Made by a program: the position numbers and the translations under genes. This document shows, piece by piece, positions 36,221-45,030 of a stretch of DNA of 60,235 nucleotides. The notes below the pieces were generated by a model. It saw only the letters and a list, made by a program, of their open reading frames with translations, was not told the DNA's origin and made no database searches. Source of the stretch: UBA2227 sp036677505 (GTDB taxonomy: Bacteria > Bacillota_I > Bacilli_A > Erysipelotrichales > Erysipelotrichaceae). The stretch is from assembly GCA_036677505.1 (NCBI GenBank), contig JAVBWK010000015.1, positions 1 through 60,235 on the forward strand, given 5' to 3'. The number at the start of each line of letters is the position of its first letter. Position 1 is the first letter of the stretch.

Positions 36221-37041
36221 TATAACAACCTCTTTCGGATGTACCGGCTCAGACTTTCAATCAAATACACCGATAACAATAAAACCAATAAAATCATGGC
36301 AACTTCCGGATAGGCACGCCATCCCAAACGGTCATTAAGTAAAATCCCGATGCCGCCGGCACCGACATAACCCAGAATTGCCGCATTACGGATATTCATT
36401 TCGAAATTGTATAACAGAATTGAAATATACTGCCCCCATAACTGAGGCATGATTCCGGTCCAGAAAGCTTGAATGCGGCTGGCACCGCTGGATTCGATGG
36501 CTTCAAAAGGTCCCATATCACAGGTTTCAATGAGCTCATAAAACATTTTCGTCATGATCGTAAATGTAAAGACTCCCAAAGAAACCATTCCGGTGAATGC
36601 ACCTGCCCCAAACATGTTCAGAAACAGGATAACCAAAACCAGCAGCGGGATCGTACGTAAAATACTCATGATCCCGCGAACGATAAATTTAACGATCGGA
36701 CTTTTGATCATGTTTTCACTGGATAAATATGCCGCCGGAATTGAAAACAGAGCTCCGGCCAGGGTTCCGACGATTGACATGACCAAGGTAACGATCATCG
36801 GGGTCCAGACTTTCGAAAAATACCCAAAATTAGGCGGAAACATTTTGACCAGAATATCAAAAAACCGGGATCCGCGGTTGATCAGCGTATCGATCTGAAA
36901 GCCGGTCAGTGAAGTACTGTAAAAAAAGAGCACAAGTAAAATTGGTATCACATACACCATCGGACTCATGGCCGGCTGTACGATTTTACCGTTGCTTAAG
37001 GTCAAAGGTCTGGGTAAAAAGAATTTCTTGATTTTATCCAT
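36220..37041 (-). CDS. phnE: Phosphonate/phosphite-type ABC transporter permease
   Basis: A 273-residue permease with six helices, EAA loop ESSGASRIQAFWTGIMPQL and the terminal YVGAGGIGILLNDRL. The ATG at 37039-37041, one base after the phnC stop, is preferred; a GTG three codons upstream overlaps phnC and lacks a RBS. Paralogue of the downstream permease. Confidence 0.88.
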   Translation of the reverse strand: MDKIKKFFLPRPLTLSNGKIVQPAMSPMVYVIPILLVLFFYSTSLTGFQIDTLINRGSRFFDILVKMFPPNFGYFSKVWTPMIVTLVMSIVGTLAGALFSIPAAYLSSENMIKSPIVKFIVRGIMSILRTIPLLVLVILFLNMFGAGAFTGMVSLGVFTFTIMTKMFYELIETCDMGPFEAIESSGASRIQAFWTGIMPQLWGQYISILLYNFEMNIRNAAILGYVGAGGIGILLNDRLGWRAYPEVAMILLVLLLSVYLIESLSRYIRKRLL

Positions 37042-37042
37042 C

Positions 37043-37807
37043 TTACGCACCCATCAATTCATCATCACTTAACTCGCGTCCGTATATCTCTTTGAGAATA
37101 TCATTGGTGACTTTGGCTGAAGGACCGTCAAATACGACCTTCCCCTCTTTGACACCGATGATACGATTGGCATATTTCAAAGCAATATCGACGTGATGCA
37201 TGTTGGCAATCACGGTAATATTGAGCGCTTTGTTGATTTTAACAAAATCACTCATGACCTGCTGTGATGTCACCGGATCTAATGAAGCGACAGGCTCATC
37301 GGCCAGAATGATTTTCGGCTGTTGAGCAACCGTACGCGCCAATGCGACCCGCTGCTGTTGTCCGCCGGAGAGCTGATCGGCGCGGCTGTACGCCTTTTCC
37401 AAAATCCCGACCTGGTCCAGGGCTTCCAAAGCAATGATCTTATCCTGCTTTGCATACAGTCCCAACAGGCTTTTCCAAAGCGGCATATCCGCCACCCTGG
37501 CTGCCAGGACATTTTTAATGACTGTCGTCCGCTTAACTAAATTGAACGACTGAAAAACCATTCCGATATTTCTTCTGAAACGGCGTAATTCCTTTCCCTT
37601 CAGTGTCGATACATCCACCCCATCGACCGTGAGTTTTCCGCCGGTGATCTGATGCATCTGATTTATACTTCTCAACAACGTGGATTTACCCGCTCCGGAT
37701 AAACCGATGATACATACGAACTCACCTTGTTCAATCGACAAATCGACGCCTTTAAGCGCTTGAACACCGTTCGGATACGTTTTTACGACACCTTCAAACT
37801 TTATCAT
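37043..37807 (-). CDS. phnC: Phosphonate/phosphite-type ABC transporter ATPase
   Basis: A 254-residue ATPase with Walker A GLSGAGKST, signature LSGGQQQR, Walker B IILADEPVAS and H-loop MHHVD. Powers uptake by the paired PhnE permeases. Separated from phnD by a strong terminator, so it is probably expressed at a lower level. RBS AGGAGGC upstream. Confidence 0.92.
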   Translation of the reverse strand: MIKFEGVVKTYPNGVQALKGVDLSIEQGEFVCIIGLSGAGKSTLLRSINQMHQITGGKLTVDGVDVSTLKGKELRRFRRNIGMVFQSFNLVKRTTVIKNVLAARVADMPLWKSLLGLYAKQDKIIALEALDQVGILEKAYSRADQLSGGQQQRVALARTVAQQPKIILADEPVASLDPVTSQQVMSDFVKINKALNITVIANMHHVDIALKYANRIIGVKEGKVVFDGPSAKVTNDILKEIYGRELSDDELMGA

Positions 37808-37819
37808 AAAGCCTCCTGT

Positions 37820-37851
37820 TAAAAAAAGAAGCGAGGCTAGGCCTCGCTTCT
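37820..37851 (-). terminator. Intercistronic terminator between phnD and phnC
   Basis: Minus-strand AGAAGCGAGG-CCTAG-CCTCGCTTCT, perfect 10-bp stem, followed by seven T. Its position inside the operon suggests partial termination after the binding-protein gene. Confidence 0.88.
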
Positions 37852-37863
37852 AAAAGTCAGAAA

Positions 37864-38892
37864 TCAGTTGCCCGAAACTAGTTCTTGAGCTCTGCGAGCA
37901 CCTTCATAATCTGCATCCGTGACGACTTTATAGCCTTCATGGTTATAGATCTTGATAGCTTCAGCACCCGCCGGAGTTTTAGCGATTTCGATGAATGCTT
38001 CTTGAAGAGCTTTCTTAAAGCCTTCAGACATTTCCGGGTTTTCCAATCCTACCGAAATCGTATCATTGAAGATACCTTCGGTAACACCGATGACATCAGT
38101 TTCAACCCAGATTTCAGCGGTGCGGCCCCAGTCGGTTGTCCATTGACCTTTGTAATCGCGACGGATATCCGCATAACCGACACCGACATCGCACAAACCG
38201 GTTGCCAAGTTGTTAGCGATGACGGAATACGATCCGGTGATCGCCGGTTTGGTCAGATCGGTCAGTTTCTTATCAAAGTTGTCAAGCAGCCACATCGTCG
38301 GATAAACATACCCGGCAGAAGAAGTCGTACTGTTGGAATAACACCAGGTAGCACTGTTGATATCTTCCCAAGTCAGTGCTGTGCCGGCATTGACTTTCGC
38401 GGCTAATGCACGGCCGATTTCACTTGGTCCTGCATAAATCAGCGAACGGTAGTAAGTCACTTGGTTGGCGGAATCGCCCAAGGTTTCTAATCCGTCATTC
38501 CAGTCTTTGGCATTTTCGGAATCCTTGTTCAAACCGGCGCGGGTAGCAGCCAAGATAACTTCGACATTGTCTTCGCTATACAAGGCATAGGTACCACCAG
38601 GCAAGAATCCTACATGAGCAGTACCGGCGGCTAACGCTTCACCAGCGGCATTGTAATCTGTAGAGACTTCGATGGTGACTTCATTGACAGTATAACCCTT
38701 GGTTGCCAATGTATCGATCAGCAGTTGTTTCAAAGGTTCGGTCTGTGTCAAAATCAATCCCGGGTCGCGGCTGGGTACAAAAACAACGATCAAATTCTCG
38801 ATGGTTTTGTCTTCAGTTTCTTTCGGTGTGCAAGCAGCTGCAGCAGCGAAGACTAAAAACGCAACAAAGATAAGTTTTAAAATCTTCTTCAT
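37864..38892 (-). CDS. phnD: Phosphonate/phosphite-type ABC transporter substrate-binding lipoprotein
   Basis: A 342-residue lipoprotein. The signal peptide MKKILKLIFVAFLVFAAAAAC ends at a lipobox Cys; the mature part has the PhnD-like fold with FVPSRDPGLIL and, later, NSTTSSAGYVYPTMWLLDNF. The ligand could be phosphonate, phosphite or a phosphate ester; residues alone do not settle it. First gene of the cluster; promoter and a palindrome lie upstream. Confidence 0.9.
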   Translation of the reverse strand: MKKILKLIFVAFLVFAAAAACTPKETEDKTIENLIVVFVPSRDPGLILTQTEPLKQLLIDTLATKGYTVNEVTIEVSTDYNAAGEALAAGTAHVGFLPGGTYALYSEDNVEVILAATRAGLNKDSENAKDWNDGLETLGDSANQVTYYRSLIYAGPSEIGRALAAKVNAGTALTWEDINSATWCYSNSTTSSAGYVYPTMWLLDNFDKKLTDLTKPAITGSYSVIANNLATGLCDVGVGYADIRRDYKGQWTTDWGRTAEIWVETDVIGVTEGIFNDTISVGLENPEMSEGFKKALQEAFIEIAKTPAGAEAIKIYNHEGYKVVTDADYEGARRAQELVSGN

Positions 38893-38906
38893 CTGTTCCT
38901 CCCATT

Positions 38907-38922
38907 GTAAATGTTCATTTAC
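38907..38922. promoter_or_regulatory. Palindrome at the phnD transcription start
   Basis: GTAAATG-TT-CATTTAC: perfect 7-bp arms with a 2-bp centre, just downstream of the -10, at the predicted start. Candidate operator. Confidence 0.55.
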
Positions 38923-38928
38923 TTTTTG

Positions 38929-38958
38929 ATTTTAACACACTTGGCAATCGACATTCAA
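38929..38958 (-). promoter_or_regulatory. phnD promoter
   Basis: Minus-strand -35 TTGAAT (38953-38958), 18-bp spacer, -10 TAAAAT (38929-38934). Confidence 0.55.
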
Positions 38959-39039
38959 TCAATGGTTTGATGAAAGTTCAAATTTTTACACATTCATCAC
39001 AAAGTAAGACATATTTGATATAATGTCCTTGGTGATTGT

Positions 39040-40548
39040 ATGAAAAAATCATGCTTATGTATAACCAGTGATGTCCACGGCGCCATCCTGTCAAAAAACT
39101 ATGCGGATAACAGCATAACTTCTTACGGTCTTTCGCGATACAGCGAAGCTGTAAAGAAACTAAGGAAAGAATATGATGAAGTGTTGCTTTTTGATAATGG
39201 AGATGCCATCCAAGGATCGCCCTTACTGACTGTCAGTAACCAAGATCCTGCATACACTCATATTCTCGCTTATGTTTTCAATCATCTGGATGTATCGATG
39301 ATCAATCTTGGAAATCATGATTTTAATTATGGTGAATCCACCCTGTTGCGTTACATCCGTGATAGTAAAGCCATGCTTTTGACATCAAATGTCCTGTTTA
39401 TGAATCATCCTTTAGGCAAAAGTCAGATTATCACTTTAACATCCGGGATTCGGTTGGGTATAATCGGTGTTGTTACCGACTATATCCCCCATTGGGAAAA
39501 GCCGGAGCATATCGCCAATTTTAAGTTTCTCGATCCGATCGAAACCGTAAAAAAAGAAATAGAGATTATGAAAGATTCCTGTGATAGAATCATCGTTTTA
39601 TATCATGGCGGGATCGAGCGGGACTTTACCGACGGAAATCCAACCGAAACGCTTACCGGTGAAAATGTCGGCTATCAGATGTGCGGTCTGGATGGATTCG
39701 ATGTGTTGATCACCGGCCATCAGCATCGCTCATTTGTCACAAATATTCACGGAAAGACCGTGGCACAATGCGGGGCCAATGCTTCGGAGTTCATCAAAGT
39801 CGAAATCAGTGATGATATACGGATTACAATCGAAGAGGTTCGTCCCTATCCCATCGATTTACAGATGGAACCGCTGGTTTCCTTACTTGAAAACCAAGCT
39901 CAGATGTGGCTTGATCAGCCCCTGGGAGAAATACACAATGTTTCACTGAAAATCACCGACGGCTTTTTAGCGAGACTCCATAAACATCCGCTGGTCAGTT
40001 TCATCAATCAGGTTCAAATGGAAACGACCGGGGCTCAGCTGAGCGCAACGGCTCTGTTTAATCATGCGACCGGTTTCAATCCTTCGATATCGATGCGTGA
40101 TTTGGTTTCGACCTATGTGTACCCCAATACATTGGTCGTCAAAAAAATGAGCGGAAAAAATCTGAAGAAAATGATTGAAAAATGTGCGAATTACTTTGAG
40201 ATGGAAAATGGTGAAATCACGGTCAGCCGTGAATATGTTTATCCGAAAATCCAGCACTTCAATTATGATATGATCGACGGTATCGACTACACATTAAAGA
40301 TTTCGAATCCCCGCGGTAAGCGTCTGATCCGCTGTCAGTACCTTGGCAAGGACATATCCGATGACGATGAGTTTACACTGGCCATAAACAATTACCGGGC
40401 CGTGGGCGGTGGTGATTTCGATATGGTCGCCCAAAGTGAGACCATCATGGATACCAACCGAGACATGGTCGAAATCTTAGCCGAATACATAAGCAATCAT
40501 TCTCCGGTTCAAGTGAAGCATACTGAAAATATTACCATCATCAAATAA
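39040..40548 (+). CDS. UshA-like metallophosphatase / 5'-nucleotidase, no signal peptide
   Basis: A 502-residue two-domain enzyme. The N-terminal calcineurin-like domain has SDVHG, DNGDAIQG, NLGNHDFNYG, YHGGIERD and ITGHQHRS metal motifs; the C-terminal 5'-nucleotidase domain begins near residue 305. Homologues hydrolyse nucleotides or other phosphomonoesters. Unlike exported UshA there is no N-terminal signal (MKKSCLCITSDVHG starts the catalytic domain), so it should be cytosolic. Divergent from phnD; a TATAAT -10 is at 39019-39024. Confidence 0.88.
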   Translation: MKKSCLCITSDVHGAILSKNYADNSITSYGLSRYSEAVKKLRKEYDEVLLFDNGDAIQGSPLLTVSNQDPAYTHILAYVFNHLDVSMINLGNHDFNYGESTLLRYIRDSKAMLLTSNVLFMNHPLGKSQIITLTSGIRLGIIGVVTDYIPHWEKPEHIANFKFLDPIETVKKEIEIMKDSCDRIIVLYHGGIERDFTDGNPTETLTGENVGYQMCGLDGFDVLITGHQHRSFVTNIHGKTVAQCGANASEFIKVEISDDIRITIEEVRPYPIDLQMEPLVSLLENQAQMWLDQPLGEIHNVSLKITDGFLARLHKHPLVSFINQVQMETTGAQLSATALFNHATGFNPSISMRDLVSTYVYPNTLVVKKMSGKNLKKMIEKCANYFEMENGEITVSREYVYPKIQHFNYDMIDGIDYTLKISNPRGKRLIRCQYLGKDISDDDEFTLAINNYRAVGGGDFDMVAQSETIMDTNRDMVEILAEYISNHSPVQVKHTENITIIK

Positions 40549-40558
40549 ACGGATTTCA

Positions 40559-40586
40559 TTGCATTCACTGTGAATTATGATATCAT
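40559..40586 (+). promoter_or_regulatory. Promoter of the COG2509-like flavoprotein gene
   Basis: -35 TTGCAT (40559-40564), 16-bp spacer, -10 TATCAT (40581-40586). Confidence 0.5.
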
Positions 40587-40608
40587 TCTGAAGGAAATGA
40601 GGGATTCT

Positions 40609-41985
40609 ATGAACAAGAAGATCGATGTTATCATCATCGGCGGCGGGATCGGCGGCTTAATGAGCGCTTATCAGCTGATCGAAAAAGACCCGTCACTGAA
40701 TATCATCATGCTGGAAAAAGGATTGCCGATTCATCGCCGGGTATGTCCGATCATCACCGGCAAAGTCGATCACTGCATCCACTGCAAGCATTGTGCGATT
40801 ATGGAGGGCATGGCCGGTGCCGGCGCATTTTCTGATGGAAAGTACATCATTTCAACCGAATACGGCGGCTGGCTGACCGATTTTATGCCAGCCAAAGAGG
40901 TCATGCGTAATATCGAACATGCCGATGATATCCTGCAGAAATTCGGTGCGACGGACCATCGCTATCAGCCGGATACGGAACTGAAACATTTATGTCTTCA
41001 GTACGACCTTCACATGAATTTGGCTCAAGTCAAGCATTTAGGGACCGATGCCAACTTTCAGACAATGGCTAATCTGATCGACAGTTTACAAGATCGGGTG
41101 GACATCCGCACCGAGAGCACCGTGGTTGATGTCGACAAAGGAACCAACACGGTTTTGGTTGAACATAAAAATGAAAAGTATACCCTTTCTGCCGATCACA
41201 TCATTTTTGCCATCGGACGGGCCGGCAGTGACTTCTTCGCGAAATGGTGCGTTAAAAACGGTATACCCCTGGAAAACAATCAGGTGGATATCGGTGTGCG
41301 CGTCGAACTTCCTTATGATATCTGGTCACACTTCTCAACCAAGATTTACGAACCGAAAATATGGTACCGGTCGAAAAAATACGGAGATATCACCCGGATG
41401 TTCTGTTTCAATGAGCGCGGTCATGTCGTCATTGAAAACACTCACGGCGTACAAACGGTCAACGGTCATGCCTTTAAGGATGAATCCAAGAAAACCGAAA
41501 ATTCGAATTTTGCTTTGCTCTCCACAATCAAATTCACGACCCCGTTCAATGAACCGATTGAATATGCCCGACATATCGCCCGCTTGGCCAATATGATCAG
41601 CGGCGGAAGTGTGTTGGTCCAGCGTTTCGGTGACCTTATGCAAGGCCGCCGGACCGATCACCGCCGGCTGAATCAGTCAACGACGTTTCCGACTTTGGGT
41701 GCCGTGCCCGGAGATCTCAGTCTTTGTATCCCAAAACGGCAGTTGGACAATATCGTTGAAACCCTGCAGGCTTTGGATAAAGTAGCCCCCGGCACAGCCA
41801 ATACCGATACATTGCTGTATGGAATCGAATGCAAATACTATTCTGCACGTCCGAAAACGACAAACTTTGAGTTGGACCAGTGCAAAGGCATTTATGCTTT
41901 GGGTGATGGGGCCGGATTTACCCGCTCATTATCTCATGCGGCTGCCCACGGGATCATCATCGCCGACACTATCATTTCCAAGTAA
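40609..41985 (+). CDS. FAD-dependent dehydrogenase, COG2509-like
   Basis: A 458-residue flavoprotein. It begins with a dinucleotide-binding motif VIIIGGGIGGLMSAYQL and has a Cys-rich segment (VCPIITGKVDHCIHCKHC) followed by GMAGAGAFSDGKY, the hallmark of this uncharacterised dehydrogenase group; the C-terminal YALGDGAGFTRSLSHAAAHG completes the FAD site. The four clustered cysteines could bind a metal or take part in redox. The ATG at 40609 follows GAGGGATTCT. Substrate unknown. Confidence 0.82.
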   Translation: MNKKIDVIIIGGGIGGLMSAYQLIEKDPSLNIIMLEKGLPIHRRVCPIITGKVDHCIHCKHCAIMEGMAGAGAFSDGKYIISTEYGGWLTDFMPAKEVMRNIEHADDILQKFGATDHRYQPDTELKHLCLQYDLHMNLAQVKHLGTDANFQTMANLIDSLQDRVDIRTESTVVDVDKGTNTVLVEHKNEKYTLSADHIIFAIGRAGSDFFAKWCVKNGIPLENNQVDIGVRVELPYDIWSHFSTKIYEPKIWYRSKKYGDITRMFCFNERGHVVIENTHGVQTVNGHAFKDESKKTENSNFALLSTIKFTTPFNEPIEYARHIARLANMISGGSVLVQRFGDLMQGRRTDHRRLNQSTTFPTLGAVPGDLSLCIPKRQLDNIVETLQALDKVAPGTANTDTLLYGIECKYYSARPKTTNFELDQCKGIYALGDGAGFTRSLSHAAAHGIIIADTIISK

Positions 41986-41992
41986 TTTTCAC

Positions 41993-42021
41993 TTTACAAA
42001 GACCTGGAAAATTGATATTCT
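41993..42021 (+). promoter_or_regulatory. purA promoter
   Basis: -35 TTTACA (41993-41998), 17-bp spacer, -10 TATTCT (42016-42021); start expected near 42028. Confidence 0.6.
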
Positions 42022-42032
42022 AGTGAGTGTAC

Positions 42033-42068
42033 AAGGACACACGGAAACGTTTGTCCTTCTTTATTTTT
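42033..42068 (+). terminator. Hairpin/terminator in the purA leader
   Basis: AAGGACACACG-GAAA-CGTTTGTCCTT: 11-bp stem with one mismatch and a GNRA-type tetraloop, followed by CTTTATTTTT. It lies after the purA promoter and before its RBS, so it is a possible attenuator; it may also end the upstream flavoprotein transcript. Confidence 0.72.
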
Positions 42069-42088
42069 ACAAACCAAGGGAGAAAAAC

Positions 42089-43369
42089 ATGATAAAAGCT
42101 ATCGTAGGGGCTAACTGGGGAGATGAAGGCAAGGGCAAAGTAACGGATGTTTTTGCTCAGCAGTCCGACATTGTCGTACGTTTTCAGGGCGGTAACAATG
42201 CCGGACACACCATCATCAATGAATATGGGAAGTTTGCGTTGCATATGCTGCCTTCGGGAGTATTCAATCCGCATATCACCAATGTCATCGGTAATGGCGT
42301 CGCACTGAATGTCAACGGACTGATGAAGGAAATCAATGAAATCAAAGCCCGCGGCTTGAATCCGAATCTGTTGGTATCGGATAGGGCTCAGATCGTCATG
42401 TCTTATCATATCCGCTTCGACTCATTGGAAGAAGCACGTCTGGCCAACAAGCAATACGGATCGACCAAATCGGGTATCGCACCGTTTTATGCCGATAAAT
42501 ATGCAAAAATCGGTTTTCAGGTATGTGAACTGTTCGATGACGGATGGCTCGATGAGAAAGTCGACCGTATCTTAGCTCAAAAGAACGCATTGCTCGTTCA
42601 TCTGTATCATCAGGAGCCAATGACCAAACAACAGATATTGGAGGAGCTGCACGGTTATCGCGATCAGATCGCTCCGTATGTCCACGACACGATTTCCTTT
42701 TTACATAAAGCTTATCACGAGAACAAAACAATTCTGCTTGAAGGTCAGTTGGGCGCTCTGCGTGATCCAGATTTCGGTATCTACCCCTACTCGACTTCAT
42801 CTCATACCTTGGCCCATTTCGGTGCGATCGGTGCCGGACTGCCCTATCCGATCGAAGAAGTCTGGGCCGTGACCAAAGCTTACTCCTCGGCGGTGGGTGC
42901 CGGTCCGTTTGTGGCGGAGATTTTCGATGATGAAGCACACCAGCTGCGCATCCGCGGCGGTGATGCCGGTGAGTATGGGGCAACGACCGGCCGTCCGCGA
43001 CGGATGGGCTGGTTTGACTGTGTAGCCACCCGTTTTGGTGTTCAGGTACAGGGAGCCACCCATGTCGTTTTGACAAATCTGGATGTTTTGTCTTATCTCG
43101 ATAATATTCCGGTTGTGATCGGTTATGATACACCGAACTATCATCAGGACCGTTTCCCTAACATTACCCGAATTCAACAGTCCAAACTGATTTTGACGAC
43201 ACTTCCGGGCTGGAAGACTGATATTTCGAAAATCACGCAGTATGATCAGCTGCCTCTGGCTGCCCGTCAGTACGTCGATTTTATCGAACGTCAGATCGGC
43301 GTGAAAATTGCCTTGGTTTCCAACGGACCGCGGCGCGAACAGATCATGGAGCGTAAAAGTAAAATCTGA
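42089..43369 (+). CDS. purA: Adenylosuccinate synthetase
   Basis: A 426-residue enzyme joining IMP and aspartate with GTP, first step to AMP. Motifs are GANWGDEGKGK (P-loop), GGNNAGHTI, QGATHVVLTNLDVL and the C-terminal GPRREQIM. The start ATG follows AAGGGAGAAAA; the frame runs about 90 codons further upstream through the neighbouring gene but the family begins at MIKAIVGANWG. Monocistronic between its own promoter and a shared terminator. Confidence 0.97.
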   Translation: MIKAIVGANWGDEGKGKVTDVFAQQSDIVVRFQGGNNAGHTIINEYGKFALHMLPSGVFNPHITNVIGNGVALNVNGLMKEINEIKARGLNPNLLVSDRAQIVMSYHIRFDSLEEARLANKQYGSTKSGIAPFYADKYAKIGFQVCELFDDGWLDEKVDRILAQKNALLVHLYHQEPMTKQQILEELHGYRDQIAPYVHDTISFLHKAYHENKTILLEGQLGALRDPDFGIYPYSTSSHTLAHFGAIGAGLPYPIEEVWAVTKAYSSAVGAGPFVAEIFDDEAHQLRIRGGDAGEYGATTGRPRRMGWFDCVATRFGVQVQGATHVVLTNLDVLSYLDNIPVVIGYDTPNYHQDRFPNITRIQQSKLILTTLPGWKTDISKITQYDQLPLAARQYVDFIERQIGVKIALVSNGPRREQIMERKSKI

Positions 43370-43373
43370 CCAA

Positions 43374-43399
43374 AAAAGACCTGATTGCTCAGGTCTTTT
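43374..43399. terminator. Bidirectional terminator between purA and groEL
   Basis: AAAAGACCTGA-TTGC-TCAGGTCTTTT: perfect 11-bp stem with A-run on one side and T-run on the other, serving two convergent genes. Confidence 0.9.
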
Positions 43400-43401
43400 G
43401 T

Positions 43402-45018
43402 TTAATACATCGGTCCTTCCGGTAAAGCCGGTGTTGTTTTCGGTTCCGGGATGGAAGCAACGGCAGCCTCGGTCGTTAAGAATAATGCGGCGATCGAAGC
43501 GGCATTCATCAGTGCGCTGCGCGTCACTTTGGTCGGATCAACGATGCCGGCCTTGTGCATATCGGTCCACTCACCTTTTTTGGCATCGAACCCGGTTCCG
43601 TTGGATGCCTTCAGTTGTAACGCCACGATTTCCGAACCGTCAAAACCGGCATTCTCGGCAATCTGCCATAACGGTGATAATATTGCATCAAAGACTGCAG
43701 TGATGCCTTTTTGCTCATCCGGAGTTTCCCCTTTGACCTTGTCTTTGAGCTCAAGATACGCATGAGCCAAAGCCGCTCCGCCGCCGATGACGACACCTTC
43801 CGCTACCGCAGCTTTAGTGGCGTTTAAGGCATCCTCGATGCGCAGTTTCTTTTCTTTCATTTCACTTTCAGTCGCAGCACCGACTTTGACGATGGCAACT
43901 CCGGTGGTCAGTTTGGCCAGACGCTCATTGAGGCGTTTTAAGTCATACTCACTGGTCGTATTGGCAATGACCGTACGGATTTCATTGGCACGTTCATCGA
44001 TTTTCTCTTTCAGCCCCATACCGTTGACGATGGTCGTTTCATCCTTCTTAATGACGACTTTCGCGGCTTTCCCCAACATCGCCGGATCGGCTTCCTTCAG
44101 CTCCATGTTCAAATCCTTCGAGATAAAAGTTGCACCGGTCACGATCGCGATATCTTCCAAAATCGCTTTCTGATTATCACCGAAAGACGGTGCTTTGGTT
44201 GCGGCAACATTGAACGTGCCGCGCAGCTTATTGACGACCAGGGTGGCCACGACTTCATTATCCAAATCTTCGGCAATGATCAGCAGCGGCTTATTCATCT
44301 GTACGATTTTTTCGAGCATGGGCAGGATGTCCTGAACCGTATTGATCTTGTGATCGGTAACCATGACGAAAGTATCTTCCATGATCAGTTCCATCTTTTC
44401 GCGGTTCGATACCATATAGGGCGATACATAGCCCTTGTCATACTGCATCCCTTCGACAACTTCAAGTTCAGTCTCGAAGGTGTTGGATTCATCCACGGTG
44501 ATGACCCCTTCTCTTCCGACTCTCTCCATCGCTTTGGCTATGATCTGACCGATCTCAGTGCTGCCGGCTGAAATAGCCGCAACATCTGCAATGTCCTGAT
44601 TCGATTCGATTTTAACGGACTGATTGAGCAGATACTCGGAAATCTGCTTGGCGGCTTTTTCGATGCCATACCGCATGAGTACGGGATTGGTTCCTTTATC
44701 GACAGCTGCCAATCCTTTATGAATGATGGCCTGTGCCAATAAGGTTGCGGTCGTCGTTCCGTCACCGGCCGTATCATTGGTGCGGTTGGCCACTTCATAG
44801 ACCAGTTTGGCACCCATATCTTCAAATTTATCTTCCAATTCGATCTCTCGGGCAATCGTCACACCGTCATTGGTGATCAGCGGAGATCCGTAACCCTTTT
44901 CCAAAACGACGTTACGTCCTTTTGGTCCTAATGTAATTTTCACGGCATCAGCTAAAGTATCGATGCCCTTTAACATCGCCTGACGTGAGTCACGCGAAAA
45001 ACGAACTGTTTTTGCCAT
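43402..45018 (-). CDS. groEL: Chaperonin GroEL
   Basis: A 538-residue Hsp60 subunit. Motifs include LGPKGRNVVLEKGYGSP, NDTAGDGTTTATLLAQ near the ATP site and GGGAALAHA. The protein ends PALPEGPMY, without the usual Gly-Gly-Met repeat tail that lines the cavity. Cotranscribed with groES under CIRCE control. Confidence 0.97.
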   Translation of the reverse strand: MAKTVRFSRDSRQAMLKGIDTLADAVKITLGPKGRNVVLEKGYGSPLITNDGVTIAREIELEDKFEDMGAKLVYEVANRTNDTAGDGTTTATLLAQAIIHKGLAAVDKGTNPVLMRYGIEKAAKQISEYLLNQSVKIESNQDIADVAAISAGSTEIGQIIAKAMERVGREGVITVDESNTFETELEVVEGMQYDKGYVSPYMVSNREKMELIMEDTFVMVTDHKINTVQDILPMLEKIVQMNKPLLIIAEDLDNEVVATLVVNKLRGTFNVAATKAPSFGDNQKAILEDIAIVTGATFISKDLNMELKEADPAMLGKAAKVVIKKDETTIVNGMGLKEKIDERANEIRTVIANTTSEYDLKRLNERLAKLTTGVAIVKVGAATESEMKEKKLRIEDALNATKAAVAEGVVIGGGAALAHAYLELKDKVKGETPDEQKGITAVFDAILSPLWQIAENAGFDGSEIVALQLKASNGTGFDAKKGEWTDMHKAGIVDPTKVTRSALMNAASIAALFLTTEAAVASIPEPKTTPALPEGPMY

Positions 45019-45030
45019 AATTTGCCTCCT

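Noticed and set aside
38984..39001. PhoP box in the phnD/phosphatase gap (TTTACA-N5-ATCACA)
   Set aside because: Only one half matches; no second good repeat, so not claimed.
41986..42088. Purine riboswitch before purA
   Set aside because: No three-way-junction core sequence; only one hairpin with a U-tract.
42396..43133. 245-codon minus-strand open frame antisense to purA
   Set aside because: Opposite a conserved gene, Arg/His/Pro-rich shadow translation, no RBS or promoter.
43787..44173. 128-codon plus-strand frame opposite groEL
   Set aside because: Shadow ORF; groEL motifs in the other strand explain the constraint.
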